DNA of 64,000 nucleotides. Source: Eggerthellaceae bacterium (GTDB lineage Bacteria; Actinomycetota; Coriobacteriia; Coriobacteriales; Eggerthellaceae). Positions 8,295-16,144 of this stretch are shown piece by piece. Each line of letters starts with the position of its first letter. Position 1 is the first letter of the stretch. The notes under the pieces are model-generated. The model saw nothing but the letters and a program-made list of their open reading frames with translations, had not been told where the DNA came from and ran no database searches. The DNA is taken from assembly GCA_910575165.1 (NCBI GenBank), contig CAJTDS010000014.1:1-64000 (forward strand), in the 5' to 3' direction. The position numbers and the translations under genes are program-made.

Positions 8295-9272
8295 ATGGAC
8301 TCGATCATCAAGAAGCTTCCGATTCCCGCAGCCGGCGTGGCGTTGGGGCTTGCGGCGCTGGGCAACCTGCTGGCGCCCTACGGCGAGGTAGTGCGCATCC
8401 TGTGCGGCGCCCTGTCCTTGAGCCTGGTGGGGCTGCTTGCGGCCAAGCTGGTGCTGTACCCGTCGCTGATTCGCAAGGACATGGAGAACTCCATCTTCGC
8501 GAGCGTGTCGGCCACCTTCTTCATGGCTCTCATGCAACTGGCCGGCTACCTGGCCCCTGCCGCGCAGGTTCCGGCCTTCGCGCTGTGGTGCGCCGCTGTG
8601 GTGGGCCATCTTGCGCTCATGACCTGGTTCAGCGTTCGCTTCATCGGGCGGTTCAAGCTGGCCGAGGTGTTCCCAACTTACTTCATCTGCTACGTGGGCA
8701 TCATCGTGGCGTCGGTCACCTCGCCGATCTTCGGCATGCAGGATTTGGGCCGCGTGCTGTTCTGGTTCGGGTTCGCCTGCTACGCGGTGCTCTTCGCCGT
8801 GATTACGCTGCGCTACGTCAAGCACAGCATCCCCGAGCCGGCGCGTCCGCTGTTCTGCATCTACGCGGCGCCCATGAGCCTGTCCATCGCCGGCTACCTG
8901 TCGGTCACGGCCGACCCCAACCTGGTGTTCCTGACGGTGTTGGCGGTGCTGGCCCAGGTGCTGTTCGCCGTGGTGCTCACCCAGCTGCCCAAGTTCGTCG
9001 CGGGCGGGTTCTACCCCAGCTTCGCCGCCATGACCTTCCCCTTCGTCATCACCGCGACGGCCTTGGGAATGGTACTGGACGCCATGGCCGCGGCCGGGGT
9101 GGCGCTTCCCTTGGCCGAGGCGCTGCGGGTGCTGGCGGGCGCGGAGACCCTGTTCGCCGCAGGCATGGTGTTCTTCGTGCTCGGACACTACGTGCGCTTC
9201 CTGGCCTCGGCCCTGAAGCCCGCCCCGGCGCCTGCCGCCGAGCCCGCCATCGAGGTGCTTCCCGCCGAGTAG
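8295..9272 (+). CDS. TDT-family (TehA/Mae1-like) anion/dicarboxylate transporter
   Basis: A 325-aa, highly hydrophobic protein with about ten predicted membrane helices, length and helix pattern typical of the tellurite-resistance/dicarboxylate transporter (TDT, SLAC1-like) family. The N-terminal MDSIIKKLPIPAAGVALGLA, an early IPxxxxGLxxG-type helix, matches the family. The start at 8295 is preceded by GAGAGGAA. The substrate cannot be read from sequence; family members export malate, sulfite or other small anions. It is divergent from the LysR gene, which probably controls it, and is followed by a strong terminator. The C-terminal tail is Ala/Pro-rich and cytoplasmic-looking. Confidence 0.75.
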   Translation: MDSIIKKLPIPAAGVALGLAALGNLLAPYGEVVRILCGALSLSLVGLLAAKLVLYPSLIRKDMENSIFASVSATFFMALMQLAGYLAPAAQVPAFALWCAAVVGHLALMTWFSVRFIGRFKLAEVFPTYFICYVGIIVASVTSPIFGMQDLGRVLFWFGFACYAVLFAVITLRYVKHSIPEPARPLFCIYAAPMSLSIAGYLSVTADPNLVFLTVLAVLAQVLFAVVLTQLPKFVAGGFYPSFAAMTFPFVITATALGMVLDAMAAAGVALPLAEALRVLAGAETLFAAGMVFFVLGHYVRFLASALKPAPAPAAEPAIEVLPAE

Positions 9273-9325
9273 CACGCGAACGGCGCGCGGCAGCCGAGCC
9301 CCTCCCGAAGAAAACCGACAACATG

Positions 9326-9360
9326 CGGCCGCCTGCATCGGGCGGCCGCTTTGCTTTTTA
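9326..9360 (+). terminator. Rho-independent terminator after the TDT transporter
   Basis: The GC-rich stem GCGGCCGCC/GGGCGGCCGC with a short loop is followed by TTTGCTTTTT. It ends the transporter transcript. Confidence 0.8.
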
Positions 9361-9377
9361 AGGGGCGGAGAGGTAGC

Positions 9378-9494
9378 GTGGGGGTGTTTCCCCGCCTGGT
9401 CTCGGCAGAAGCGGCCGCGATGCCTTCCGGAAGCAGGTGGCGCGGGGGCGCTTGCGCGCCTGGCCTTAACAGAAACGGCCGCATTGCTTTCCGG
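9378..9494. repeat. Two imperfect 53-bp direct repeats
   Basis: Copies at 9378-9430 and 9442-9494 (period 64 bp) match at 40 of 53 positions by my count, both ending CCTTCCGG or CTTTCCGG after CAGAA-CGGCCGC. The terminator just upstream also contains CGGCCGC plus TTGCTTTT, so this may be a local expansion of terminator-like sequence. Confidence 0.5.
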
Positions 9495-9510
9495 GGGGGC
9501 GGGGAGGGGC

Positions 9511-10470
9511 CTAGGCCGAAGCGGTGTCGGCCTCGTCGTCGAGGGCGGTTGTCGCGTCGGGGCTGCGGCGCCGGCCCAGCTTGGCTGCGATCTGCGGTCC
9601 GAGCTCGCTCAGCACCACGGCGCAGAAGATGAGCCCGAAGCCGAAGACCATGCGCGCCGTCAGCAGCTCGCCCTGCAGCAGCACCGAGGCCACCACTCCG
9701 AACACCGACTCCAGGCACAGCAGAAGCGATCCCTGGGCCGGGGGCACGTGGGCCAGGCCGACGTTTTGGAGCACGTAGCACAAAGCCGAGGCGAACACCA
9801 CCAGGTAGGCCAGGTTCAGCAGGAAGTCGGGGCTGGTCACGGCCGAGAGCGCGGGTGCGGGTTCGGTGGCGAAGCCTAGCGCCAGCCCCATGAGGCCGCC
9901 GAAGAGGAACTGGTAGACGGTGAGGGCCAGCACGTCGTGGCGCTTCGAATAGCGCGAGATGGCGATGATCTGCGCCGCGAAGAAGAAGGCGCACAGCAGC
10001 GTCATGGCGTCGCCGAAGCCCACGGAAAGCGTCTCGGCGGAAAGGGAGACGCATCCGATGCCCACGATGCACAGCACGGCGGCACCCAGGTTGGCCACGG
10101 TGGGGCGGTTCTGCCCGAGCGCCCACATCATGAACGGCACGATGACGCAGTAGGTAGCGGTGAGGAAGGCGTTCTTGCCGGCCGAGGTGTCGGTGAGCCC
10201 GATGGTCTGCACCCAGAACGCCAGGAAGGTGACGAGCGCCAGCACGAAGCCGGCTTTCAGGCATTCCCTGTTGAGGGCGCCTTTGAGGTGCTTGTGGAAC
10301 ACGGCGGCCATGAGCAGGGCGGTGAGCGTGAAGCGCACGCCGATGAGCTGGGCCGGAGCCAGCACGTCCACGGAGTCCTTCATCACCACGAAAGCGAACC
10401 CCCAGATGACGGTGGCGGCCACCAGCATGAGCTTGTAGACGATAGGCGGTATGTTTCGCGTGCTTCCCAT
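9511..10470 (-). CDS. EamA/DMT-superfamily permease
   Basis: A 319-aa protein with ten predicted membrane helices in two EamA repeats. Typical family features are the first-helix IWGFAFVVMKDS and the C-terminal repeat containing PPAQGSLLLCLESVFGVVAS, the position of the conserved P..a....llEPv motif, with Glu kept. DMT permeases export amino acids or other metabolites; no substrate can be inferred. The C-terminal 25 residues are hydrophilic and acidic. It is a single-gene unit, convergent with the TDT transporter. Confidence 0.85.
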   Translation of the reverse strand: MGSTRNIPPIVYKLMLVAATVIWGFAFVVMKDSVDVLAPAQLIGVRFTLTALLMAAVFHKHLKGALNRECLKAGFVLALVTFLAFWVQTIGLTDTSAGKNAFLTATYCVIVPFMMWALGQNRPTVANLGAAVLCIVGIGCVSLSAETLSVGFGDAMTLLCAFFFAAQIIAISRYSKRHDVLALTVYQFLFGGLMGLALGFATEPAPALSAVTSPDFLLNLAYLVVFASALCYVLQNVGLAHVPPAQGSLLLCLESVFGVVASVLLQGELLTARMVFGFGLIFCAVVLSELGPQIAAKLGRRRSPDATTALDDEADTASA

Positions 10471-10519
10471 AGGCGCGTATTATAGGGCAGCGGCGCCTGC
10501 GCCTGTCAACCGACGCGAA

Positions 10520-10550
10520 GCGGCCCGGCTGCCAGTGGTAGCCGGGCCGC
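10520..10550 (-). terminator. Hairpin terminator downstream of the EF-hand gene
   Basis: The 11-bp stem GCGGCCCGGCT/AGCCGGGCCGC (9-nt loop) sits just past the stop of the EF-hand protein on the minus strand. There is no long T-run. Confidence 0.6.
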
Positions 10551-10582
10551 GGTTCACGCACCTGCCTGCAGGTGGGAGGGGC

Positions 10583-10921
10583 CTACTTGTCGGTCTTGCG
10601 CTCCACCTTCTCGGCCACATCGTGCACGGCGCCGAGGAATCCTTCCTTCAGATGCTCGAGGCCCTCCTTGGCCTTGCCGGCCACCTCGTCGACGGTCACT
10701 TTGCCGTCGCCGTCGGTATCGAGCGACTTCTTGGCGGCGTCGACGGCACCCTGGGCCATGTCCTTGGCCTTCGAGGCCGCGTCGGTGGCGGCTTGCTTTA
10801 CCTGCTCGGCGGCGTCCCCTGCGGCGTCCTTGGCGGAAGCGGCTGCGGACTGGGCTGCGGCTTTCGCGCTCTCTGCGGCCTTGGCGGCCTCGGCCTTCGC
10901 CTGATCAGTTTCGGTAGTCAT
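10583..10921 (-). CDS. Ala/Lys-rich helical protein with one EF-hand
   Basis: A 112-aa protein from the ATG at 10921 (AGGAGG upstream). Residues 5-65 are a low-complexity Ala/Lys/Glu coiled or amphipathic helix resembling LEA-like or apolipoprotein-type repeats. Residues 66-77 are a canonical EF-hand loop, DTDGDGKVTVDE, which should bind calcium. A short charged helical tail follows. There is no signal peptide or membrane segment. It is a single-gene unit with its own terminator. The function is unknown; a stress or calcium-responsive structural role is only a possibility. Confidence 0.7.
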   Translation of the reverse strand: MTTETDQAKAEAAKAAESAKAAAQSAAASAKDAAGDAAEQVKQAATDAASKAKDMAQGAVDAAKKSLDTDGDGKVTVDEVAGKAKEGLEHLKEGFLGAVHDVAEKVERKTDK

Positions 10922-11078
10922 AGTGTCCTCCTGAGTCCGGGTTGCAGGGGCGGCACACGCTTGCGCACCCATGCTGTTGGACCAATCATATCCGTGCCAC
11001 GGGCTCGACGATGAGCGTCCCGCCATTGTTTTCCGAGTCGTTCGGGCCCCGTTGTCGTTCCGTTAGCGTTTTCGCGCC

Positions 11079-11846
11079 CTAGGAAAGGCAGCACGCGGCC
11101 AGCAGCGTCGCCGCAGTTAGAAACGCTATCTTGTCGAAGGCGGCCGTAGCGAACGCAGGAGCTGTCCGCACGTCGGAATAGCAGCGCGACTCCATGGCGT
11201 ATACGATGTCGTCGGCCCGGCGCAGGGTGGTCTCGAGCAGCGTCCGCAGCAGCCCGAGCATGCGGGGCAGCGGGTTTCGCCGCACCTGGGCGCAGCGGGC
11301 GGCTTGGGCATCGGCGATCTCGCGGTAGCTGTCGAACAGCAGCGGCAGCATGGTGAAGGTCAGCTCAACGGCGGTGGCCACGCGGGCTTCGGCGACGAAG
11401 GGCACCGAGCGCAGCAGCCATTCTATGGCCTGCTTGAGGGAGAGCAGGGTGGTGGTGGCCATCATGAGCGTGCACAGCGCCAGCACGAGCAGCATCCTCA
11501 GCGCGAAGGCACCGCCGTCCAAGGCCCCCTCCACCGTGGCCCCCAGCGCTCCCGCGACGGGAAGAGGGGTGCCCGGCGTGACGAAGAGTTTCGTGGCGAA
11601 AACCACGGCGACGAGCACGGCGAAGGGCGCCGACCGCGCCAGCAGCGCGCCTGACGGGATGCTGGCAAGGGCGAAGGCCCCTGCCGTTGCGGCCAGAAGC
11701 AGCGCGAACTGCCACCAGGTGCTTGCCAGGGCTGCGGCGACGCCGAGGCAGGCAAGGCATCCCACCTTGAGGCGCGGATCCATGGCGTGCACCGGGGAGT
11801 CGTTCGGAAGGTAGTGGAAGAGGGCGGGGGCCGCCGTTCTAGCCAT
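11079..11846 (-). CDS. bioN: ECF transporter transmembrane (T) component, biotin module
   Basis: A 255-aa CbiQ/EcfT-family integral membrane protein with five or six helices. The cytoplasmic coupling motifs are recognisable near the C-terminus: AAR-C in DAQAARCAQVRRN and the second motif MESRCYSD (classical forms AxxxRG-type, with Gly replaced by Cys in both). It couples ATP hydrolysis by the ATPase to substrate release by BioY. The start at 11846 overlaps the ATPase gene by 8 bp, the third cistron of bioY-bioM-bioN. The Arg-Cys variant of the coupling motif is worth noting. Confidence 0.85.
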   Translation of the reverse strand: MARTAAPALFHYLPNDSPVHAMDPRLKVGCLACLGVAAALASTWWQFALLLAATAGAFALASIPSGALLARSAPFAVLVAVVFATKLFVTPGTPLPVAGALGATVEGALDGGAFALRMLLVLALCTLMMATTTLLSLKQAIEWLLRSVPFVAEARVATAVELTFTMLPLLFDSYREIADAQAARCAQVRRNPLPRMLGLLRTLLETTLRRADDIVYAMESRCYSDVRTAPAFATAAFDKIAFLTAATLLAACCLS

Positions 11847-12612
11847 GGCGGCTGTCCTCCCCGCAGCAGAGCCAGCTGAGCTGCTCGAGCCGCAGCCCGC
11901 CGGACAGGGGGTTGCGCACGTCGTGGCGCTCCAGGCACGGCGCGACGTCCTGCGGGCTCCCGTCGGCTACCACGGCGCCCTGGTGGAACAGGACGAGCCT
12001 GTCGGCGTGGGCGAGCAGCTTGTCCAGCTGATGGGATATGACGATGATCGTGGTGCCGCGTTCCCGCATCCGCACCAGCTGCTCGAGTACCTGGCGAACG
12101 CCGCTGTAGTCGAGCCCCGAGAACGGCTCGTCGAACAGGACGACCCGCGGGTTCATGGCCAGCACCCCCGCTATGGCCGCCCGGCGGCGCTGGCCTCCGG
12201 AGAGGGAGTGGGGCGGCGTGTCGCGGCGCTCCCACAGGCCCACCGTGCGCAGCGACTCCTCGACCCGTCGGGCCACCTCGGCGGCGGGAAGGTTCAGGTT
12301 CTCGGGCCCGAAGGCCGTGTCCTGGGCCACGGTCTGGCCGACGAACTGGCTCTCGGCGTTCTGGAACACCAGCCCCACGGCCTGGCGCGCCGCGGAAAGG
12401 TCGTCGAAGATGGACCGGCCGTCCAGCAGCACCTCGCCCTCCGTGGGACGGTAGAGCCCGTTGAGGTGCCGGGCGAACACCGTCTTGCCCGACCCGTTGG
12501 CGCCCGCCAGCACCGTGAAGCTGCCGGGCTCGAAGGCGATGGTGACCCCGCGCAGCGCCTCGGTGCCGTCGGGAAACCGATGGTGCAGGTTACGCGTTTC
12601 CAGCCGGCACAT
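11839..12612 (-). CDS. bioM: ECF transporter ATP-binding (A) component, biotin module
   Basis: A 257-aa ABC ATPase. Walker A GANGSGKTVF (residues about 35-44), Q-loop GLVFQNAESQ, signature SLSGGQRRR, Walker B VVLFDEPFSGLD and H-loop VISHQ are all present and look catalytically intact. The start is set at 12612 because GGAAGG lies 8 bp upstream; an ATG at 12621 would leave no spacing. It overlaps the end of bioY by 23 bp and the start of the T component by 8 bp, so the three genes are tightly co-translated. Confidence 0.88.
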   Translation of the reverse strand: MCRLETRNLHHRFPDGTEALRGVTIAFEPGSFTVLAGANGSGKTVFARHLNGLYRPTEGEVLLDGRSIFDDLSAARQAVGLVFQNAESQFVGQTVAQDTAFGPENLNLPAAEVARRVEESLRTVGLWERRDTPPHSLSGGQRRRAAIAGVLAMNPRVVLFDEPFSGLDYSGVRQVLEQLVRMRERGTTIIVISHQLDKLLAHADRLVLFHQGAVVADGSPQDVAPCLERHDVRNPLSGGLRLEQLSWLCCGEDSRHG

Positions 12613-13189
12613 CGGCGTCATCCTTCCGGAGCGCGGGGGCAACGCGGGAGGCAAGGGGGGCGGCCAGCGCGGTCGCCAGCGCTATCTTCACCACGATTCC
12701 GGGGATAAAGGGGGTGAGCCCGGCTGCCAGGGCGGCGGTCCAGTCGATGCCCATCTGGAACTTCAGCCAGGGCACCCCGAAGGCGTAGAGGGCCGCGTTG
12801 CCGACGACCAGGGCGAGCAGCATGGCCAGCGGCCTGCGCCCTGCCTTGACCGCGATGGTCCCGACGATCACGGCCATGAGCAGGTACCCTACCAGGAAGC
12901 CGCCCGTGGGGCCCGCTAGCACCGCCAGCCCTGCTTTTCCGCCGGCGAACACCGGAAGCCCCAGGGCGCCCAGGGCGATGTAGAGCGCCACGGAGGCCAG
13001 GGCGCGCTTCGGGCCCAGGAACAGGGCGGCCATCATGACGAAGAAGTCGGCGAAGGCGATGGGTACGGGCCCGATGGGTATGCTGATGTAGCCGCCCACG
13101 ATGATGAGGGCGGTGAACAGGGCGCAGTATACCGTGCCCTTCAAGCTCTCGTGGGTGGGCGCGGAGGTGCGTGCGGGGGTTTCGCTCAT
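12590..13189 (-). CDS. bioY: Biotin transporter substrate-capture protein BioY
   Basis: A 199-aa S-component of a biotin ECF transporter with about six membrane helices. Family signatures include GPVPIAFADFFVMMAALFLG near the first helices and GLPVFAGGKAGLAVLAGPTG followed by GFLVGY, the conserved biotin-binding region. The start at 13189 has AGGAGC 6 bp upstream. It heads the bioY-bioM-bioN operon, which begins downstream of a BirA-type operator, so expression should be repressed when biotin is plentiful. Confidence 0.93.
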   Translation of the reverse strand: MSETPARTSAPTHESLKGTVYCALFTALIIVGGYISIPIGPVPIAFADFFVMMAALFLGPKRALASVALYIALGALGLPVFAGGKAGLAVLAGPTGGFLVGYLLMAVIVGTIAVKAGRRPLAMLLALVVGNAALYAFGVPWLKFQMGIDWTAALAAGLTPFIPGIVVKIALATALAAPLASRVAPALRKDDADVPAGNA

Positions 13190-13291
13190 GGGGCGCTCCT
13201 TGTCTTCGTGCTGGCTTGCGGGGCGTCTGCGGACGGCTCGAGCCGCGTTGCGTGCGGCGTCGGGCTGCAAACCTTAAAGGAGTCCCCGGAT

Positions 13292-13326
13292 AATGTAAAC
13301 CAAATTCATCATTGAAGGTTGACAAT
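13292..13326. promoter_or_regulatory. BirA (biotin repressor) operator
   Basis: AATGTAAACC at 13292-13301 and GGTTGACAAT at 13317-13326 form an inverted pair separated by 15 bp, matching the known BirA consensus TTGTAAACC-N14-16-GGTTTACAA closely. It lies about 100 bp upstream of bioY and upstream of the divergent WYL regulator, so it could affect both. Confidence 0.85.
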
Positions 13327-13445
13327 CCCTGAGCCTTCTTTACCAAGCGCCGAGCGCGGGTACAATTCGTACCCATGGGGAAGCCGTCCGCCGGGGTTTC
13401 GGCGGGCGCCTTCGACGTTGGGAGCGCATGCGGACGAGGAGGGTC

Positions 13446-14429
13446 ATGGCCTACAACAACAAGGCGAAGCTGAAGACGCTGTACCTGCAGCGCATCCTGG
13501 AGGAGGAGACCGACGCCGAGCACGGGCTTTCCATGCGCCAGCTCATCGAGCGGCTGGACGGCTACGGCATCAAGGCCGAGCGCAAGAGCGTGTACCGCGA
13601 CCTGGACGCCCTGCGCGAGGCCGGGGCCGACATTCGCACCTACCAGCGCAATCCGATGGAGTACGCCCTGGTGAAGCGCACGCTCAACTTCGACGACATC
13701 ATGCTTCTGGTGGACGCCGTGCAATCGTGCCGCTCGCTCACCGAGCGTCAGGCGCGGCTTCTGACCACCAACCTGAAGCTGTTCGCGAGCGACCACCAGC
13801 GCGCGCTGCTGGACCGCAGCATCCACGTGAGCGGGCGGGCGCGCACGGCCAAGGAGAGCGTCTTCGGCAGCATCCATCTCATCCACGAGGCGCTGCGCAC
13901 GGGGCGGAAGCTGTCGTTTGTGTACTACCGGCGGGGGACCGACGGCGTGCGGCGCCCCACGCGCGACGGGGCGGCCCGCGTCGTCTCGCCGGTGCAGGTG
14001 TCCTTCTCCGAAGGCTTCTACTATCTAGCGGCCGTCGAGGAGGCGTCGGGGCCGGTCCGCCAGTACCGTATCGACCGCATGGGCAAGGTGGCGGTTGCCG
14101 ACGAGGCCGCGGCGGTAGACCGCGAGGTGGTCCGCAGCTGGGAGCAGCTTGGCGACTACGAGCGGTTCGGCCAGTTCGCAGGCCCGGCGGCCGGGGTGAC
14201 GCTGGCGGTGCGCTCGGACAAGGTTGAGCTTGTGACCGACCGGTTCGGGGAGGCGGCCGCCTTCTCGCCGCTGGACAACGGGCATGCGCGGGCGCTCGTG
14301 CACGTGCGCGTGAGCCCCCAGTTCTTCGGTTGGGTGGCCGGCATGGAGGGCCTGGTGCGGATCGTGGGCCCGGAAAGCGTTCGGCGGCAGTACCGGGACT
14401 ACCTCGAAGGCCTGCTGGAGCAGCTGTAG
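13446..14429 (+). CDS. WYL-domain transcriptional regulator
   Basis: A protein of about 327 aa: N-terminal winged HTH (YLQRILEEETDAEHGLSMRQ, then KSVYRDLDALREAG with a recognition-helix pattern) and a WYL effector domain (about residues 140-220; SFVYYRR, VSPVQVSFSEGFYYLAA), then a WCX-like C-terminus. An in-frame ATG at 13428 is an alternative start; both have short spacing to purine-rich sequence. WYL regulators sense nucleotides or other ligands. It is divergent from the biotin transporter operon and shares its control region, but no functional link is established. Confidence 0.82.
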   Translation: MAYNNKAKLKTLYLQRILEEETDAEHGLSMRQLIERLDGYGIKAERKSVYRDLDALREAGADIRTYQRNPMEYALVKRTLNFDDIMLLVDAVQSCRSLTERQARLLTTNLKLFASDHQRALLDRSIHVSGRARTAKESVFGSIHLIHEALRTGRKLSFVYYRRGTDGVRRPTRDGAARVVSPVQVSFSEGFYYLAAVEEASGPVRQYRIDRMGKVAVADEAAAVDREVVRSWEQLGDYERFGQFAGPAAGVTLAVRSDKVELVTDRFGEAAAFSPLDNGHARALVHVRVSPQFFGWVAGMEGLVRIVGPESVRRQYRDYLEGLLEQL

Positions 14430-14590
14430 CCGCTCTTGTCCCCGAAAGCCGCCGGCTGCGAAGCGCGCCCAAGTCAACCGATTCGCAACGGCGCCTTTCC
14501 AGGTTGATAGACGTTGTGCCCGCCGGTCAGCGAACGACGGCGCGCCTTCCTATACTTTTCCCAAACGAAAGCACGGTCGGAGGAGAGGCT

Positions 14591-16144
14591 ATGGAAGGCG
14601 GGAAGCAGACGGCAGGGGATCTGGCCCGGAAAGCGGAGGAAGCACTGCGCCAAGCCGCGTCGAAGGCGCGCGACTTCGAGCGGGCCGATGCGGCCGAGGC
14701 CGAGCGCGAATGGCGCGACCAGCTTGCCAACGACACACGGGAGCTCAAGGCCGACGCTGCCCGCGACGCCGCCGAGGCCCGCCGCGTCGTCGAGGACATC
14801 CGCCACCCCGGCCGGCTCGCGAAGGCTGCAGAGGAGCGCGTGTGCGAAGCAGGGGAGGGCCTGGAGCATGCCGCCAAGGTGGCAGCGGACCCTGCCGAGC
14901 TCGTGGCCGACGCCAAGGAAGCCGCCTTGCGTCGCAAGGAGCGCTTCGCCGAGACTTCGGCCGAGATAGCCTCTGAGCTTACGAGCCCCTCCGATGCGAA
15001 GCGGCTGCCCGTGGTGCTGAAGGTGTTCGGAGGCCTGCTCATCGCCGGCTGCGTGTACCTGCTGCCGTTCATCGGGCACGCCATCTGGGACAGCGCCGCC
15101 ATGCTGCGAAGCGGCGCCATGAGCCAGGACGGCATCTCCACCATCGTGGTGACGTTTCTGCACCTTGCCGCGATGCTCTTGCTGGCGGTCACCTTCATCG
15201 TGTTCGGCGTGCGGCTCATCCGCAACCAGCGCCGGTGGGCGGCCGTCCTGTCCTATGGGCTCTACGTGCTCATGGTGCTGGGGGCCTTGTGCTCCATCAT
15301 GCTGCGCGGCATCAGCTCGCACCTGGTGTTCTACCTGGTGGCGCTGGTGGTGGTCGTCGCGTTGCAGTCTTACCTGGATCCCACCCTTCTGGAGGAGCGC
15401 CGCCGCCATCGCAAGCAGCGCCAGCTGGAGGAGCGCAAGGAGGGCGAGGAGGGCGTGCTCGGGCGCGACCTCACCGGCAAGGGGTATATCGCCCTGAACT
15501 TCTTCAACCTGTTCTGGATCTTCGTGGTGGCCTCCATGGTGGGGCTTCTGGTGGAGGAGCTGTTCCACTACTTCGTGGTGGTGCCGGGGCAGTGGCAGGA
15601 CCGCGCGGGGCTGCTGTTCGGGCCGTTCTCGCCCATCTACGGATGCGGCGCGGTGCTGATGACCGTGTTCCTGAACCGCTTCCACAAGAGCAACCCCGTT
15701 GTCATCTTCTTCGTGGCGGCGGTCATCGGCGGTGCCTTCGAGTACTTCACCAGCCTGTTCATGCAGTACGCCTTCGGCGCTGTGGCCTGGAACTATACGG
15801 GCATGTGGCTTTCCATCGGGGGGCGCACCTGCGGGCTGTTCATGGCCATGTGGGGGCTTTTGGGGCTCGCGTGGATCAAGCTGCTGCTGCCCTTCGTGCT
15901 GCACGTGGTGAACCTGATCCCCTGGAACTGGCGCTACGGCATCACCACGGTGGCCGCGGCGCTCATGCTGGTGGACGCCGTGATGTCGCTGCAGGCCCTG
16001 GACTGCTGGTACATGCGCCTGTCCCACGACCCGGTGCAGACGCCCATCCAGCAGTTCTACGCCGAGCACTTCGACGATGCCTTCATGGCCGACCGCTTCC
16101 AGAGCATGACCATCGACCCGGGCAGCGCCGTGCGCAACGGCTAG
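14591..16144 (+). CDS. CmpB-family (putative ABC-type IV permease) membrane protein with long helical N-terminus
   Basis: A 517-aa protein. Residues 1-135 are a soluble Ala/Glu/Arg-rich helical region; residues about 140-260 contain several helices; the C-terminal part (about 300-480) matches the putative ABC-transporter type IV (CmpB, formerly DUF1113) domain, with GPFSPIYGCGAV, the AAVIGGAFEYFTS helix, and WLSIGGRTCGLFMAMWG. The start at 14591 has GGAGGAG upstream. Despite the family name no ABC ATPase is adjacent and function is unproven. Its stop shares a CTAG tetranucleotide with the convergent XRE gene. Confidence 0.7.
   Translation: MEGGKQTAGDLARKAEEALRQAASKARDFERADAAEAEREWRDQLANDTRELKADAARDAAEARRVVEDIRHPGRLAKAAEERVCEAGEGLEHAAKVAADPAELVADAKEAALRRKERFAETSAEIASELTSPSDAKRLPVVLKVFGGLLIAGCVYLLPFIGHAIWDSAAMLRSGAMSQDGISTIVVTFLHLAAMLLLAVTFIVFGVRLIRNQRRWAAVLSYGLYVLMVLGALCSIMLRGISSHLVFYLVALVVVVALQSYLDPTLLEERRRHRKQRQLEERKEGEEGVLGRDLTGKGYIALNFFNLFWIFVVASMVGLLVEELFHYFVVVPGQWQDRAGLLFGPFSPIYGCGAVLMTVFLNRFHKSNPVVIFFVAAVIGGAFEYFTSLFMQYAFGAVAWNYTGMWLSIGGRTCGLFMAMWGLLGLAWIKLLLPFVLHVVNLIPWNWRYGITTVAAALMLVDAVMSLQALDCWYMRLSHDPVQTPIQQFYAEHFDDAFMADRFQSMTIDPGSAVRNG

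Noticed and set aside
6068-8365. A 765-codon minus-strand frame running from the guaA end through the LysR region
   Set aside because: Only the last 326 codons are GMP synthase; the rest lies antisense/out of frame over the LysR gene and has no ribosome-binding site.
8154-9338. Long minus-strand frame opposite the TDT transporter
   Set aside because: Rich in Arg/Gly/His with no domain; a GC-skew shadow of the real plus-strand gene.
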